Of a stretch of DNA of 64,000 nt, positions 1 through 8,990 are shown one piece after another (the first letter of the stretch is position 1; the number at the start of each line of letters is the position of its first letter). The notes under the pieces were generated by a model, which was not told where the DNA came from, did not search any database, and saw only the letters and a program-made list of their open reading frames with translations. Source of the stretch: Thermococcus sp. (GTDB taxonomy: Archaea > Methanobacteriota_B > Thermococci > Thermococcales > Thermococcaceae); assembly GCF_027052235.1 (NCBI RefSeq), contig NZ_JALUFF010000062.1, positions 18,879 to 82,878 on the forward strand, given 5' to 3'. The translations under genes were made by a program, and so were the position numbers.

Positions 1-1755
1 TTTGGCCTACTGCCCTTTCTCTTTTACACCCTTCTCGGTTTTGTGTTCTATTTGCTCATAAAATACACCGCCACCTCAACGAACCTGTTGAACGACCTCA
101 ACGTCATAACCGGGAGCTGGCTCTTCCTCTCACTTGCCGGCCTCAGCTTCGGCATAGTCACTGTAACCGCGTTGACAAGGTTCACGCCCTACTCAAGAAA
201 GACGTGGGGGCTTCTCATTGGGGGTCTCGTCCCACTGATTGATGCCCACTGGGGGGAGGTTCCCCTTCTCGCACCTCTGGTGCTGGGCCTCCTCCTCGGC
301 CTAGCGTTCATAACCCGACAGGAAAGACAGCTCAAGTGGGCCAAGGCCTTCGCCCCGCTCCCTCTCTTCGTGCTTCTTATCCCGCCGACCTCAGAGGCCG
401 TCCTTGAGTTTCAAAAGGGGACGTATACCCAGCACTTTGGAAAGATTCTTGGCTACCTTGGCATAATCATCCTCGTTCTGGTTGAGGCATACTTCATTCA
501 TGCGACGGCCAGGCACGCCCTCCGGGACGAGGACACCTCCGAGGAGGTCACGATATTCCTCGGTCCGAGGCAAAGCGGAAAGACGATACTCTCCCTCGGG
601 TTTTACTACACCCTGGTCACCAAGAGGAAGGGAACCCACGAGGACTCCTTCGTGATAAGCGAGGAGGGGACCCCACTTGACCTCGCCGAGCTGTACAGCA
701 TCTTCAGGCGCATGGGCTTTCAAGGGGTTAAGGGCACCCAGAAGGGCTGGCTCACGATACACACCTTCAGAATAAAGAGGGGTGGAGGTAAGAAGTTCCT
801 TCATGGCCTAAAGGACGTGGAGCTTGAGATAACGGACTACGCCGGTGAGATTCTGTGGGATCTTGAGGAGATAGTCAGAGACACCAAGAAGTACGACGAC
901 CTCGTAAAGGCTGTGGAACAGGACATAGAGGCCGACATGGAGCGGTTTAAGGAGGCGATAAGATACAGGAAGAACGTTCCCGATGAGAAGAAGGACGCCA
1001 TAGCCGAGGAGATAAAGAGAAAGATAATCCACGACTTGGAAAGGATGCGCTTCGACTTCAGGAACTACAGGAGGGAAATCTACTGGGAAAAGGTTCCCGA
1101 AAGCATTAGGGACAAGCTGGCCGTTGCCCACACCCTCAGCAGTCTGATGAGGGCCGATAAGGTAGTTCCACTCCTGGACGGAGAGGGAATACTCTACGAG
1201 CTCTATCAGCGCGACAGGGAAGCTAGGGAGGCCCTCAACGACATGAAGAACTACAACCCAACCCTCTACGAGGTCATAATGAACGCAATCAGAAAGTTCG
1301 AAAGAGCAAACCAGGCCCTTGAGTCATCCCTCCAAGCGAGGAGGGCCACACTTGAGGCCCAGCTCAGGGCCTACGATGCCATCCTTTCAAGGTTCAAGAA
1401 ACGCAACAGGCGCGGTGACTTTGCCTTCCTGGTCACAAAGGCCGACCTCATAGGGGCAATCTTCATGCCATTCCTCCTGAACATCAGCCTCTCGGGAGTT
1501 AAGAAGAGGATAATAAACCTCCTCAAGAGCACCACTGCCTTCCTAAACCTCCTTCAGAAACTCGTCCCCGAAAAGGAACTGAAGAAGAGGATAATACTGT
1601 CCATAATCCTCTCGCCAGCAGACCTCAAGCACCTCGATCCCGAGTCGGCAGAAGACCTCAGGGAGGAAGTCCTGGTCAGGGGACTCGATGAGCTCGTTGA
1701 GTGGCTGAGGACAACGCCCATTATCAGGGTTCTGAAGGAGGTGCTGCTCCCGTGA
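1..1755 (+). CDS. Membrane-anchored GTPase-like protein (5' end outside window)
   Basis: The reading frame is open from base 1 and already hydrophobic, so the true start lies upstream; GTG 43 is only the first internal start. Counting from GTG 43, several membrane segments fill roughly residues 1-160. A Walker A/G1 motif GPRQSGKT follows at about 174-181, a DYAG (DxxG, G3-like) at about 265, a long charged helical insert at about 290-440, and TKAD (NKxD-like G4) near 465. G1, G3 and G4 in order support a P-loop GTPase facing the cytoplasm. It is first in a four-gene operon, and its stop overlaps the next start (GTGA). The exact family is not recognised. It could act as a switch for the envelope proteins encoded downstream. 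Confidence 0.7.
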   Translation, partial: FGLLPFLFYTLLGFVFYLLIKYTATSTNLLNDLNVITGSWLFLSLAGLSFGIVTVTALTRFTPYSRKTWGLLIGGLVPLIDAHWGEVPLLAPLVLGLLLGLAFITRQERQLKWAKAFAPLPLFVLLIPPTSEAVLEFQKGTYTQHFGKILGYLGIIILVLVEAYFIHATARHALRDEDTSEEVTIFLGPRQSGKTILSLGFYYTLVTKRKGTHEDSFVISEEGTPLDLAELYSIFRRMGFQGVKGTQKGWLTIHTFRIKRGGGKKFLHGLKDVELEITDYAGEILWDLEEIVRDTKKYDDLVKAVEQDIEADMERFKEAIRYRKNVPDEKKDAIAEEIKRKIIHDLERMRFDFRNYRREIYWEKVPESIRDKLAVAHTLSSLMRADKVVPLLDGEGILYELYQRDREAREALNDMKNYNPTLYEVIMNAIRKFERANQALESSLQARRATLEAQLRAYDAILSRFKKRNRRGDFAFLVTKADLIGAIFMPFLLNISLSGVKKRIINLLKSTTAFLNLLQKLVPEKELKKRIILSIILSPADLKHLDPESAEDLREEVLVRGLDELVEWLRTTPIIRVLKEVLLP

Positions 1756-2447
1756 TAGGGCTTGGAATCTACACCACCGAGGGCGTTCCCCTCTACCTCC
1801 ATGGAAACCAGCCACTGGCATCTTCCCTCGTCCCCTTCATCGACAAGTACGGTCTCTGGGTCGCTTACTTTCCGGCAATTGAGAGGGGGGAGCTTCTCTG
1901 CTACATCGGGGCCAGGTTTGACAACGTGAAGGAGAGCCCAATAGGTCGATTGAACAGGGAGGTACTGCTCCTAAGCTTCTCCGGCCAAGAGAAAGGAGAT
2001 TTCGAAACTGCACTGAGGGTCTTCATGCCCGAGAACCTTCAAAAGATATTCAGGGAGGCTGGCCTCTACTTCGAGCAGGAACCCGTCGGGGAGCCGAATG
2101 TTTCCCAGGATTCTATAGTGAGGGTCTATAGGGAGGTAAGGAGCTATCTCAGGGAGCTCTCTTCGGAAGTGCCTTCCTCGATATCCAAAATCCCCTACAG
2201 AAAAGTCACAGTTCCGGGTATTACGGATACTCCCTATCCATCACTTTACCAGCGTTACCTCTTCTTGGGGACGGTATTGGAGGCAATTAAGGGGCTCTCA
2301 ACGAAGTCCTGCATTCCACACTTTATAGAAAACGCCCTTCGTAGCGATTATTCCCGAGGGGGGGACTTTGGATACCCCTTTGTGGTTTACTCAAAGGGGA
2401 CCGTGCCCTCTCTCGGTGGCCTGTGGTTCCCAACCGGAGGGATGTAA
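1752..2447 (+). CDS. Partner protein with possible longin/roadblock-like fold, paralogous to the next gene's N-terminus
   Basis: GTG 1752 is chosen because it overlaps the upstream stop as GTGA and follows GGAGGT; a longer frame from 1701 would lie inside the GTPase gene. The 231-residue product has no signal peptide or membrane segment. Its opening (GLGIYTTEGVPLYL, then LWVAYF) and its end (VVYSKGTVPSLGGLW) match the layout of the next protein's N-terminal part (VAIYDTQGILV, LGVWLAL, LVFSKGSS, GLW), so the two are paralogues. The alternating strand/helix start resembles longin or roadblock domains that bind small GTPases, but that is inference. It probably sits on the cytoplasmic side with the GTPase. 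Confidence 0.7.
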   Translation: MIGLGIYTTEGVPLYLHGNQPLASSLVPFIDKYGLWVAYFPAIERGELLCYIGARFDNVKESPIGRLNREVLLLSFSGQEKGDFETALRVFMPENLQKIFREAGLYFEQEPVGEPNVSQDSIVRVYREVRSYLRELSSEVPSSISKIPYRKVTVPGITDTPYPSLYQRYLFLGTVLEAIKGLSTKSCIPHFIENALRSDYSRGGDFGYPFVVYSKGTVPSLGGLWFPTGGM

Positions 2448-4466
2448 ATGGGTGAGATTCCCGTTGCCATATACGATACCCAGGGCATACTCGTCTCGGG
2501 GGGAGGAGTGAACTTTGAGGAACTAGGGATAAGCTACGGTGATATGGACTCCCTTGGCGTCTGGCTTGCCCTGAGAAGGGGTGAAGATTTCGTCGTTGGG
2601 ATGCGCATCGACCATCTTTACGAGAACAGGGGGCTTGGACGGGATAACCGTTATCTAGTCCTCATTAAGTTCCCCGCGGAGAAGTTCCCCTCCTTCGTCG
2701 AGAGGTTCCAGGATCTAATGAAAAAACTCATAGCGGACTTCGAGGAAAGCAACAACGTCGCCTATAAGGGCGAATTCGGCGAAAAGCCCTATTTGAATCC
2801 TGCTGTTGCAGAGAAGATAGCAACGCTCGTTGAAAAGCTCCCGAAATACGATGAGGAGACCCTCAGAAAGTACGGGCTCGCGAAGGACAGGCTCAGGGTT
2901 CGGGTTGAGGGTCTGAACTACGATGACCCGAGTATTGGAGACCGCGCAGCGGCTCTGGAGCTGATTCAGAGGATACTTTACACTGCCCCGGAGAGCCCGA
3001 TAACCGAACTCCTTGTTTTCTCCAAGGGGAGCTCGGCCAAGTATCCCGGCCTGTGGATGGAGAAGGATGCCAAGCCCCCAGAGGAGATTCTCTCTGCCCT
3101 TGAAGGCGAGTTTGAAAGGCTTAAAGAGCTCTATGAAGAGTGCGACAGGGAGCGTCTCAGATACCAAAGAGACCTCGAAAAATGCAGGGATGACCTTGAG
3201 AGCTCGAAGGCCGAGGCTAGACGGTACAGGAGACTCTACGAGAGTAGCTCCAAGGGAATAGCGCGTCCAATAGTGGCGGGAATCTCAATAATCCTCCTCC
3301 TCGCGGGGCTCTTTGCGGGTGCCTACCTCCACTCCTCAGGGGTGATGCCCCTTCTCCCGAAACCGGCCAAGGTTATTCCTCCAGCGGACAATGGATATCT
3401 CAAGGCGAACTCCGGTCTTAAGGGCGAACCGGCGAAGGTCATTGGTGGCTACATAAAGTTCATCAAGGAAGCGAAGAACGGACGGGTTGACCTGGCGTAT
3501 CTCTCTTCCCTAGTGGTCAACGACAGCAAACTTCACCGTGAGTGCCTGGCAAATCAGAGCAAGCTTAAGGATGAAACCAAAAAGCTCACCGCCCGGGTCA
3601 ATACTCTGGAGAATGAACTGAAGAAGGCGAACAGCACAATCTTAGCCTTAAGGGAAGAGAAGAATAAGCTGAAGTCCCAACTCGATGGGTTCAGCAAGGA
3701 CACAAAGTGCTTCTCGACCCTAGTTGGCCCTAACGTGACCCTCACAGAGGACGACCTCCAGACACTCAGTAAAGAACCCGGAATCGGTGGCTGGGAGAAA
3801 GTAATGACCGGCCACTGCAGAGCCAAGCTCAACGAGATGCGTGAAAACCTTCACAGCGAGTCAGTCCACTTCCAGAACGTATTAAATGACTCCCTCAATG
3901 ACCTCAGACAGGCCCAGAAAGTCTCTATGAAAATACTGCTCAACCCCATCAGCGAGCCGGTAAAGGGCTACATGATAAACTTTACCAGGGCAATTAACGC
4001 CAGCATTGAGGAGACCATGCTCATTGAAAGGATAACCCAAAATCACACCGAGAAGCTCAAGAGTTTCAACGTCTCCTCCGTCAAATCCTGTTCGGGGGCC
4101 TGTAAGGTAATGGGAGAATGGACGGCGGAGCAGGGAAGAATAAAACGTGCCCTTGAGAAGAACTTCACAAAAATCCCGGCGGTCGTCGTTATGGAAGACC
4201 TCCAAGAGCTTTACAACACCAACAAGACCATCAGCGACCCCGGGAAGCTCAATACCCTCAACGTCTCGGCGTACACCAAGGGGCTTTTGGGCTACGTCCT
4301 AAACCTCCCTGCGAACGTGGCCCTAACCCCCAAGGACTTCTGGAGGGAAGTTGGCAACCTGACCGGTGACCTCAGCGGAGTAGGGAAGCCCGAGGATGTC
4401 CGTCTCTATCTGGAAAGGCTCCTGAAACTCCTTGAGTTCATAGACAGCAAGGTGGAGGCGAGCTGA
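2448..4466 (+). CDS. Membrane-spanning adaptor with coiled coils
   Basis: ATG 2448 directly follows the previous TAA. In this 672-residue protein, residues 1-210 are the domain shared with the preceding gene and 220-265 form a charged coiled coil. A single membrane span lies at about 271-293 (PIVAGISIILLLAGLFAGAY). Residues 320-672 are mostly helical and rich in N-glycosylation sequons (NDS, NQS, NST, NVT, NFT, NAS, NHT), which fits an outside location. The protein therefore seems to link a cytoplasmic GTPase-partner domain to an extracellular stalk. There are no catalytic motifs. Translation is probably coupled to both neighbours. Confidence 0.72.
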   Translation: MGEIPVAIYDTQGILVSGGGVNFEELGISYGDMDSLGVWLALRRGEDFVVGMRIDHLYENRGLGRDNRYLVLIKFPAEKFPSFVERFQDLMKKLIADFEESNNVAYKGEFGEKPYLNPAVAEKIATLVEKLPKYDEETLRKYGLAKDRLRVRVEGLNYDDPSIGDRAAALELIQRILYTAPESPITELLVFSKGSSAKYPGLWMEKDAKPPEEILSALEGEFERLKELYEECDRERLRYQRDLEKCRDDLESSKAEARRYRRLYESSSKGIARPIVAGISIILLLAGLFAGAYLHSSGVMPLLPKPAKVIPPADNGYLKANSGLKGEPAKVIGGYIKFIKEAKNGRVDLAYLSSLVVNDSKLHRECLANQSKLKDETKKLTARVNTLENELKKANSTILALREEKNKLKSQLDGFSKDTKCFSTLVGPNVTLTEDDLQTLSKEPGIGGWEKVMTGHCRAKLNEMRENLHSESVHFQNVLNDSLNDLRQAQKVSMKILLNPISEPVKGYMINFTRAINASIEETMLIERITQNHTEKLKSFNVSSVKSCSGACKVMGEWTAEQGRIKRALEKNFTKIPAVVVMEDLQELYNTNKTISDPGKLNTLNVSAYTKGLLGYVLNLPANVALTPKDFWREVGNLTGDLSGVGKPEDVRLYLERLLKLLEFIDSKVEAS

Positions 4467-6557
4467 ATGAGGAAGGTATGGGCCCTGCTCATTATCGCCT
4501 TCCTCGGGTTTGAACTGTGGGCAGGGATTAGCGTTCCCTGGGTTTCGGCCAGTAGCCTGCGCTCCGCGACCCTGAACCTCGTTGTCGGCGAGACCTACGA
4601 GTACAACTACTTCAACCTGACCCTCGTTGATATGAACCCGGTGAGCGGAACGGTGCTCGTCAACGTCTCGGGGATTCAGGGGAGCGAGCTGGTCACCGCT
4701 GAGGACGCCTTCACTGACGTCTTTGGCGACGGGACGATACAGATAAGGGCCGTTGCGGTCTATGTGAGCAACAAGCAGGCAACCGTTGAGGTTCGGGTTG
4801 ACGTCGAAGCCCTGGCCAACGTCGCCTGTTCGCTACTTGAGTCCCTCATCTCGGAGGCAGAAGCCAACGGCACCCTGCCGGAGTCGGTGTTAAACCAGTC
4901 GAGACAGAGCCTGACGCTGGCACAGCAGTACAGGGATTCCGGCTGGTACGACGATGCAATCCAGACCGCATGGAGGGCCCTTGACAACCTCAGGAGCACG
5001 ATAAAGATAGCTACAGAGGCCAGGAAGGCCATAATAGACGCCAAAAAGGCCGTAACCGACCCCTCCACCTGCGTCTCAGGATGCAAGGAGTGTCCCCTTT
5101 CCATAACGGTGAAGGTGAAGAAGCTCATAAGCGAGGCCGAGGATTACTACCAGCAGGGGAACTTTGAGGATGCCCTCCAGACGGCCAACAGTGCAATCAA
5201 CATGATAAAGGACTGCTGTAACTCGTGTAAGGTCTTTCCCGAGAGGAAAAAAGAACTGGAGGATTACCTGGCCGAGAAGGAGAAGACAATACCCTCGGAG
5301 CTCTTCAAAGCTGTAAGGGACAAAATAGACACCGCCCAAAAGTACTACGACAACGGTGACTGCGTTGACGCCATAAGTTACCTCGACGATGCCAAGGAAG
5401 TTGCGGAGACTATAGTCGAGAAGTGGGATGAGACTATGACCTGCAGGGCAAGCCTCCTCTCAAACATAACCCGGGCAGGGAAGAGGTATTACACGATTTT
5501 CAACAGCACCGTGATAAGGATAAAGGTTGACGACCTTGAGAAGAGCGCCAGAGAAGACCTCTACAAGCTCATAACCTCGGGCTACTTCCAGACTGCACTC
5601 TCGAAGTGCAGCAAACTCGCGGACGACCTGAAAGCTAGGGAGGAAAAGTTCAACGAGACCAAAGCCGTTCTCGGCGATGTTTGGGAGCATATAACGGGGG
5701 TTAAGGCCGAGGGCTACGTCGTGAACCCGGCCGTCTCCATTTTCGTTGAGGGGCTCAATCTCATGGAGCAGGGCAACTACGAGGGGGCCAAGGCAAAGTT
5801 CCTTGAGGCCAATCAGACCGCCAACGAAATCGTGCTCAAGGCCATTGAGGCGAAGAAGGCCAAGAACGAAACGCTCAGTTGCCTGACCAAGCTGAAGGCC
5901 GAGGGTATAGACACCCAGAGCGTCTTCGGAGAGGACATGTCCCGTGCTGAGGAACTCTATAAGAAAGGAGACTACGAGGGGGCAAAACTCCAGTGGGAGA
6001 GCATCAAGGAGAAGTGCAACGACCCAGAACTGGAGACCGTGATAGAGACGAGGAACGAAGCCCATTCCCTCTACGACAAGACCAGAGCCGAGGGGATAAA
6101 GATACCCGGAGATGTGGACAACCTAATAGAGCAGGCGGACAGGAGCTTCCGGGACGGGGACTTCACCCTTGCCAAGGAGGAATACAACGGGGTAATCAAG
6201 AAGCTTAATGAGCTAAAGGACATTGAAGAGGATTATCAGAAAACCTCCGAACAAGCCGAGAAGTTCTATGAACAGAGCTCAAAGTGGGGCAAAACCATTG
6301 CCAAGTGGTTTGGAATTCCCGTGGTCGAGGAAAGGTTTGAGAAAATCAAGGAACTCCGTGAGAAAATCCAGAAAGACCAGGAGAGCGGAAATTACACGGC
6401 CCTGAAGAAAGACCTGGCGGAGTTAAAGGGCTTGATGAATGACATAGACGGAGACAACTCCAAGAACTGGGACGACCCGCTTCCCTACGTTCCGAACTAC
6501 TACTTGATAGGCCTCCTGTTTTCAATCCTGATGATGTTCTTCAACCTCGTCAGGTGA
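4467..6557 (+). CDS. Secreted helical-repeat (TPR-like) protein with C-terminal anchor
   Basis: ATG 4467 abuts the upstream TGA. The 696-residue product starts with a signal peptide (VWALLIIAFLGFELWAGISV) and a short beta-rich region with NVSG sequons. Many helical hairpins follow with a recurring pattern such as AEDYYQQGNFEDALQTA, AQKYYDNGDCVDAI and AEELYKKGDYEGAK, typical of TPR-like scaffolds. Cysteine pairs (CVSGCKEC, CCNSCK) may form disulfides. The last 20 residues (YYLIGLLFSILMMFFNLV) form a C-terminal anchor. It is the last gene of the operon and the likely outside partner of the adaptor. No enzyme motif is visible. Confidence 0.72.
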   Translation: MRKVWALLIIAFLGFELWAGISVPWVSASSLRSATLNLVVGETYEYNYFNLTLVDMNPVSGTVLVNVSGIQGSELVTAEDAFTDVFGDGTIQIRAVAVYVSNKQATVEVRVDVEALANVACSLLESLISEAEANGTLPESVLNQSRQSLTLAQQYRDSGWYDDAIQTAWRALDNLRSTIKIATEARKAIIDAKKAVTDPSTCVSGCKECPLSITVKVKKLISEAEDYYQQGNFEDALQTANSAINMIKDCCNSCKVFPERKKELEDYLAEKEKTIPSELFKAVRDKIDTAQKYYDNGDCVDAISYLDDAKEVAETIVEKWDETMTCRASLLSNITRAGKRYYTIFNSTVIRIKVDDLEKSAREDLYKLITSGYFQTALSKCSKLADDLKAREEKFNETKAVLGDVWEHITGVKAEGYVVNPAVSIFVEGLNLMEQGNYEGAKAKFLEANQTANEIVLKAIEAKKAKNETLSCLTKLKAEGIDTQSVFGEDMSRAEELYKKGDYEGAKLQWESIKEKCNDPELETVIETRNEAHSLYDKTRAEGIKIPGDVDNLIEQADRSFRDGDFTLAKEEYNGVIKKLNELKDIEEDYQKTSEQAEKFYEQSSKWGKTIAKWFGIPVVEERFEKIKELREKIQKDQESGNYTALKKDLAELKGLMNDIDGDNSKNWDDPLPYVPNYYLIGLLFSILMMFFNLVR

Positions 6558-6578
6558 TTCTTTTAACTTTTTTAATGA
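6558..6578 (+). terminator. T-rich stop signal after the four-gene operon
   Basis: Two T-runs (TTCTTTT and ACTTTTTTAA) come immediately after the TGA. Archaeal RNA polymerase commonly terminates at such tracts. There is no strong hairpin. Confidence 0.4.
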
Positions 6579-6741
6579 TTTGAAAGTCAGCGTCTTCCGA
6601 ACGTTTTAACCTGCCGTGAGATGCGGGCTTAAGGGGTAATGAACGAGCACCTTATGTGATCCAACATTACTTGAGAATGAGTCAACAGATGGCAACATTT
6701 GGAGGGTCTTTAAAAGGATTCAACCCTTGATGGAACTTCTC

Positions 6742-6819
6742 TGGGGCCGGGGCCGGGATTTGAACCCGGGCTAGGGGATCCACAGTCCCCTGTGCTGACC
6801 AGGCTACACCACCCCGGCC
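6742..6819 (-). tRNA. tRNA-His (GTG)
   Basis: On the minus strand the acceptor GCCGGGG pairs with CCCCGGC, the T-arm is CCGGG-TTCAAAT-CCCGG, and the anticodon loop reads ACTGTGGAT with anticodon GTG. An extra G at the 5' end pairs with C73, the identity mark of tRNA-His. CCA is encoded. The next gene starts on the opposite strand about 80 bases away. Confidence 0.95.
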
Positions 6820-6897
6820 ACGTCCAGCTTAAGCTTTTGGGTTAGCTTTATAAAGTTTTCGCCAGAAATCCAGAAAAACGCCCCGATAAGTGGTTAT

Positions 6898-7578
6898 GTG
6901 GCGGGAGGAGATATCATAATTGAAATCTGGCCCAAAAACCCGGTGGCGAGGTGTTTTGAAATGAAGGCGAAGCGCGAGGCCCTTAAAAGCCTGTTCACTG
7001 CGATGAAGGAGGGAAAGGTTGACGAGGACATAATAGACATCCTCCTGCTGATAAACTCCATCAGTGGAATCTACACTACCAGCTCCTGCTCCGGGAGAAT
7101 AGGAATCATCGAGGAGCCGGCGTTAGGGGCCAAGCCCCTCTCCCGGTGGCTGATAAAGGTCCACAGGCCGATAACCTTCGAGGAGGCGAGAGAAGGCCTG
7201 AAAAAAGCGAGAGAGGGGCTGATATTCCTCAAGAGCCAGCCACCGATTTTCCACGTTGTTGCCGAAGACCTCCAGAGGGCGAAGAGGCTCCACGAGCTCG
7301 GACTAGCGAGCGGTTTCAAGTACACGACCTTCAAGGCGATATCAAAGAGGTACCTTGTCGAGATAAACGCCACGGAGTACCTGACGGCGCCGCTCGGAAG
7401 GGACGGAAGGGTTCTTGTTGGCAACGAGTACCTCCAGTTCGCAGTTGAAGTGGGTAACTCAATGCTCGGGCGCTCCAAGGGGAGGCTTCCACGCCTGAAG
7501 GAGAACTTCAAAAAGCTGAGGGAAGAACTAGGCGAAGACGAGCTCTTCTACGAGCTCGCGGAGGAGTTCGGGATATAG
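6898..7578 (+). CDS. taw3: tRNA wybutosine-synthesizing protein 3 (Taw3/TYW3)
   Basis: Taw3 is the SAM-dependent N4-methyltransferase of wyosine-derivative synthesis at G37 of tRNA-Phe. The family signature TTSSCSGRI lies near residues 60-68, after the usual VDEDIIDILLLINS helix. The 226-residue length fits. The GTG start at 6898 follows a TATA box (TTTATAAAG near 6848); the ATG at 6961 is an alternative that would shorten the N-terminus by 21 residues and lose a conserved-looking Phe. Taw1, which acts earlier in the same pathway, is encoded at 21823, so two wyosine enzymes share this window without being clustered. Confidence 0.9.
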   Translation: MAGGDIIIEIWPKNPVARCFEMKAKREALKSLFTAMKEGKVDEDIIDILLLINSISGIYTTSSCSGRIGIIEEPALGAKPLSRWLIKVHRPITFEEAREGLKKAREGLIFLKSQPPIFHVVAEDLQRAKRLHELGLASGFKYTTFKAISKRYLVEINATEYLTAPLGRDGRVLVGNEYLQFAVEVGNSMLGRSKGRLPRLKENFKKLREELGEDELFYELAEEFGI

Positions 7579-7589
7579 GGAAAATGGAG

Positions 7590-8339
7590 CTAACGCATCT
7601 CGTTCCATTCTCTGTTTCCGTATCGCTCCTCTATCAGCTTTTCAGCCAGCCCAAGCTCGTAGTCTGTTAGAGCGCCCTCCTCAAGGCCAAAGGCCCTTGC
7701 AAAGCTCTCCTTAAGGAGCTCATAGGCCTCCCAGCGATTCAGTTTTATTCCCTCACGCTCCAGAGTCGTTACCCGCTCCCATATGCTTGAGACGCCCTTA
7801 TCCCTGAGCTTCTCCTTTGAGACCCTTAGGACCTTTGAAAGGACGTCGAGCCTCGTGGAGTACATGAATGTGCCGTGCTGTAAGATGATCCCCCTCCTCC
7901 GCGTCTGGGCCGAGCCACTTATCTTCTTCCCGTTCGCCACGATGTCGTTCAGACCGGAAAAGCCCGCCTTAATGCCGAGCTCCTCCAGTGCATCAACGAT
8001 AGGGCCCCCAAGATAGCGGTAGCTCGTCTCGACGTTTTTGAGTGCCGGATGAAAGTCCTCGCCGATGACGACCGAGTAGGTTATCTCCCCGAACTCGTCG
8101 TGAAAGACCGCGCCCCCGCCGGTGATTCTTCTCACGACTGGAATCCTGAGCCTTCTGGCTTCCTCAAGGTTCACGTCGTGCCTCACGCTCTGGAAGCGTC
8201 CTATTGTAACCGAACTCGGTGAGAAGGCATACAGACGAACCGTGTCGGGAACTTTGCCCTCTATTCTAGCGAGCATTATCGCCTCGTCTATTGCCATCTG
8301 AACCTCCGGCCGGGCAACTATGAGCGGGATGAACCTCAT
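7590..8339 (-). CDS. lplA: Lipoate-protein ligase A, catalytic (N-terminal) domain
   Basis: The protein joins lipoate, via lipoyl-AMP, to target proteins such as GcvH. It carries the LplA motif RRITGGGAVFHD and the lysine-containing NGKKISGSAQ segment that binds lipoyl-AMP. ATG 8339 (MRFIPLIVARPEVQMAIDEA) is preferred because the family starts there and a GGTGGT site precedes it; the frame is open to 8432 but without support. At 249 residues it lacks the C-terminal accessory domain of bacterial LplA, as in archaea that use a separate LplB; no lplB is seen in this window. It converges with taw3, with 11 bases between the stops. Confidence 0.88.
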   Translation of the reverse strand: MRFIPLIVARPEVQMAIDEAIMLARIEGKVPDTVRLYAFSPSSVTIGRFQSVRHDVNLEEARRLRIPVVRRITGGGAVFHDEFGEITYSVVIGEDFHPALKNVETSYRYLGGPIVDALEELGIKAGFSGLNDIVANGKKISGSAQTRRRGIILQHGTFMYSTRLDVLSKVLRVSKEKLRDKGVSSIWERVTTLEREGIKLNRWEAYELLKESFARAFGLEEGALTDYELGLAEKLIEERYGNREWNEMR

Positions 8340-8518
8340 CCAGACCACCACCGTTAAAAACCCGGGGGTGTTTTTAAGTCCAGCGATGATGACGCCCAAG
8401 CCCTCCTGATGGGTGATGAGAGCGGTCACCACTGAGCGGCTGCACCTCTTGTAAGAACTCAGAATTCACACCCGAAACGCCTTCCGGGAGCACTCACAGA
8501 CCTGCGGGAAGTCTGCTA

Positions 8519-8594
8519 TGGCGGGCCGGGCGGGATTCGAACCCGCGACCTTCGGCTCCGGAGGCCGACGCCCTATCCACTAGGCCACCGGCCC
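8519..8594 (-). tRNA. tRNA-Arg (CCG)
   Basis: On the minus strand the acceptor GGGCCGG pairs with CCGGCCC. The anticodon stem TCGGC/GCCGA encloses the loop CTCCGGA, giving anticodon CCG. The T-arm is GCGGG-TTCGAAT-CCCGC, and CCA is encoded. A TATA-like TTTTTAAAT lies upstream on the minus strand near 8620. Confidence 0.95.
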
Positions 8595-8686
8595 ACCCAG
8601 AAATCCTCCGGTTCTCCATTTAAAAACCTAACCGCCTCCGAGGGATAAACTTTATAAACTTCTCGCGGGGATTTACGAACGGGCAC

Positions 8687-8762
8687 AGCCCCGTGGTGTA
8701 GCGGCCAAGCATGCGGGACTCTGGATCCCGCGACCGGGGTTCGAATCCCCGCGGGGCTACCA
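8687..8762 (+). tRNA. tRNA-Gln (CTG)
   Basis: The acceptor AGCCCCG pairs with CGGGGCT, the anticodon loop ACTCTGGAT gives CTG, the T-arm is CGGGG-TTCGAAT-CCCCG, and CCA is encoded. The TATA box TTTATAAAC at about 8650 sits the expected distance upstream. The TnpB element begins directly downstream. Confidence 0.95.
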
Positions 8763-8813
8763 TCATTGAGGGCTCCAGAACCCCGAACCCCCTCTCAACT
8801 TCCTTTCTCGAAC

Positions 8814-8835
8814 CATAACTCCTTTGCCAGTTATG
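8814..8835. repeat. Right-end hairpin of the IS605-type element
   Basis: CATAACT at 8814-8820 and AGTTATG at 8829-8835 form a perfect 7-bp stem with an 8-base loop. Subterminal hairpins of this kind are what TnpA Y1 transposases bind in IS200/IS605 elements. Confidence 0.55.
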
Positions 8836-8842
8836 ACCTTCT

Positions 8843-8990
8843 CCCCGCCCTAAAGGACGGGGTTTCCGTCGGGGAAACCCCTCGCTAATGGCGGGGAGGT
8901 TTGAGGGGTAATCCTCACCACTCCCATTGAAGGGGGTTCGGAGAACCCCTCTGGCCGGGCCTCCGGCCAGTTACCCCCACCTGCCGACAA
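8843..8990 (-). ncRNA. Probable omegaRNA (reRNA) region at the tnpB 3' end
   Basis: Read on the minus strand, the last ~140 bases of tnpB hold several stable hairpins, including GGTTTCC/GGAAACC (8861-8879) and CCCCGTCC/GGGCGGGG (8843-8862). TnpB guide RNAs of this family come from the tnpB 3' end and run past the right end. The position is inferred from the family and the exact ends are unknown. Confidence 0.35.

Noticed and set aside
8519..8762. tRNA genes as an integration site for a virus or plasmid
   Set aside because: Both tRNAs are complete and no repeated tRNA 3' fragment or integrase was found nearby; the only mobile gene is tnpB.
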